Assembly: GCF_000002995.4 (NCBI RefSeq)
Contig: NW_025062479.1
Location: 21,138,721-21,202,720 of the forward strand
DNA length: 64,000 bases
Origin: Brugia malayi
Taxonomy: Eukaryota; Nematoda; Chromadorea; Rhabditida; Onchocercidae
Direction of reading: 5' to 3'
The notes under the pieces were generated by a model. That model was not told where the DNA came from. It made no database searches and saw only the letters and a list, made by a program, of their open reading frames with translations. Made by a program: the position numbers and the translations under genes. Numbering within the stretch: the first letter of the stretch is position 1; each line of letters opens with the position of its first letter. Positions 63,812 through 64,000 of this stretch are shown here, in pieces.

Positions 63812-64000
63812 CATTTCCTTTCTACATAACTTAAAACTTTCTCCCACAAATGAGCTATCACAAAAAGATAGTCGTTTCCACTTCCATCATTTTATCCATC
63901 ATCAATCCCTTGCCAATAATCGATTATCCACATCACATCAGTTCCTAATTTCCTGTCCTTTCAAGTGTTTATTCTCTTTAAATATTATCAGTGATAATGT

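Noticed and set aside
1..64000. CRISPR arrays, rRNA genes, intact tRNA genes, prokaryotic promoters
   Set aside because: None seen; the window is eukaryotic and no such structure is supported.

Overview
The window is strongly AT-rich animal DNA. Its genes are cut by many introns with T-rich 3' splice sites (TTTCAG, TTTTAG), and the proteins match nematode families best. The gene set, a nematode-like cox1 fragment inserted in an intron, and possible trans-splice acceptors just before start codons suggest a nematode, plausibly a filarial or other spirurid worm. That lineage call is inference. No bacterial operon, CRISPR array or intact transposon was seen.

Left part (1-4,507): the 3' end of a NEK6/7-type mitotic kinase gene (nekl-3 like) and, downstream on the same strand, a PIG-X homologue, the small ER subunit of GPI mannosyltransferase I. 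A convergent gene follows on the minus strand.

4,507-23,537 (minus): one large FARP-family gene (frm-3 like). Nine small exons give an N-terminal start, a FERM domain and a FERM-adjacent segment. A 2.76-kb exon encodes a disordered, proline-containing tail that ends in its own stop codon. Sixteen further exons downstream encode a RhoGEF (DH) domain and two PH domains. I infer a short FERM-only product (1,291 aa) and a long FERM-DH-PH-PH product (about 1,911 aa), joined through an internal donor in the big exon. Intron 1 holds a mitochondrial cox1 fragment.

23,575-37,137: about 13.5 kb with no gene I can support. It has simple repeats, homopolymers and a cluster of TGATAA/TTATCA motifs next to the frm-3 start.

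37,138-60,736: a tandem duplication holding two SLC18B1-like major-facilitator transporter genes (copy A 40,432-45,601; copy B 54,595-60,297). Identity is mosaic. Three blocks are almost identical, introns included, while the stretches between them are clearly diverged. This looks like an old duplication partly overwritten by recent gene conversion. The spacer (46,041-52,878) has degraded repeats, a tRNA-like fragment and some unexplained open frames.

60,737-64,000: mostly low-complexity DNA, with one possible first coding exon of a gene running off the right edge.

No shared pathway links these genes. They are housekeeping or neuronal-type genes: a kinase, GPI-anchor synthesis, a synaptic/cytoskeletal scaffold and GEF, and vesicular-type transporters. 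The only gene cluster is the transporter pair.
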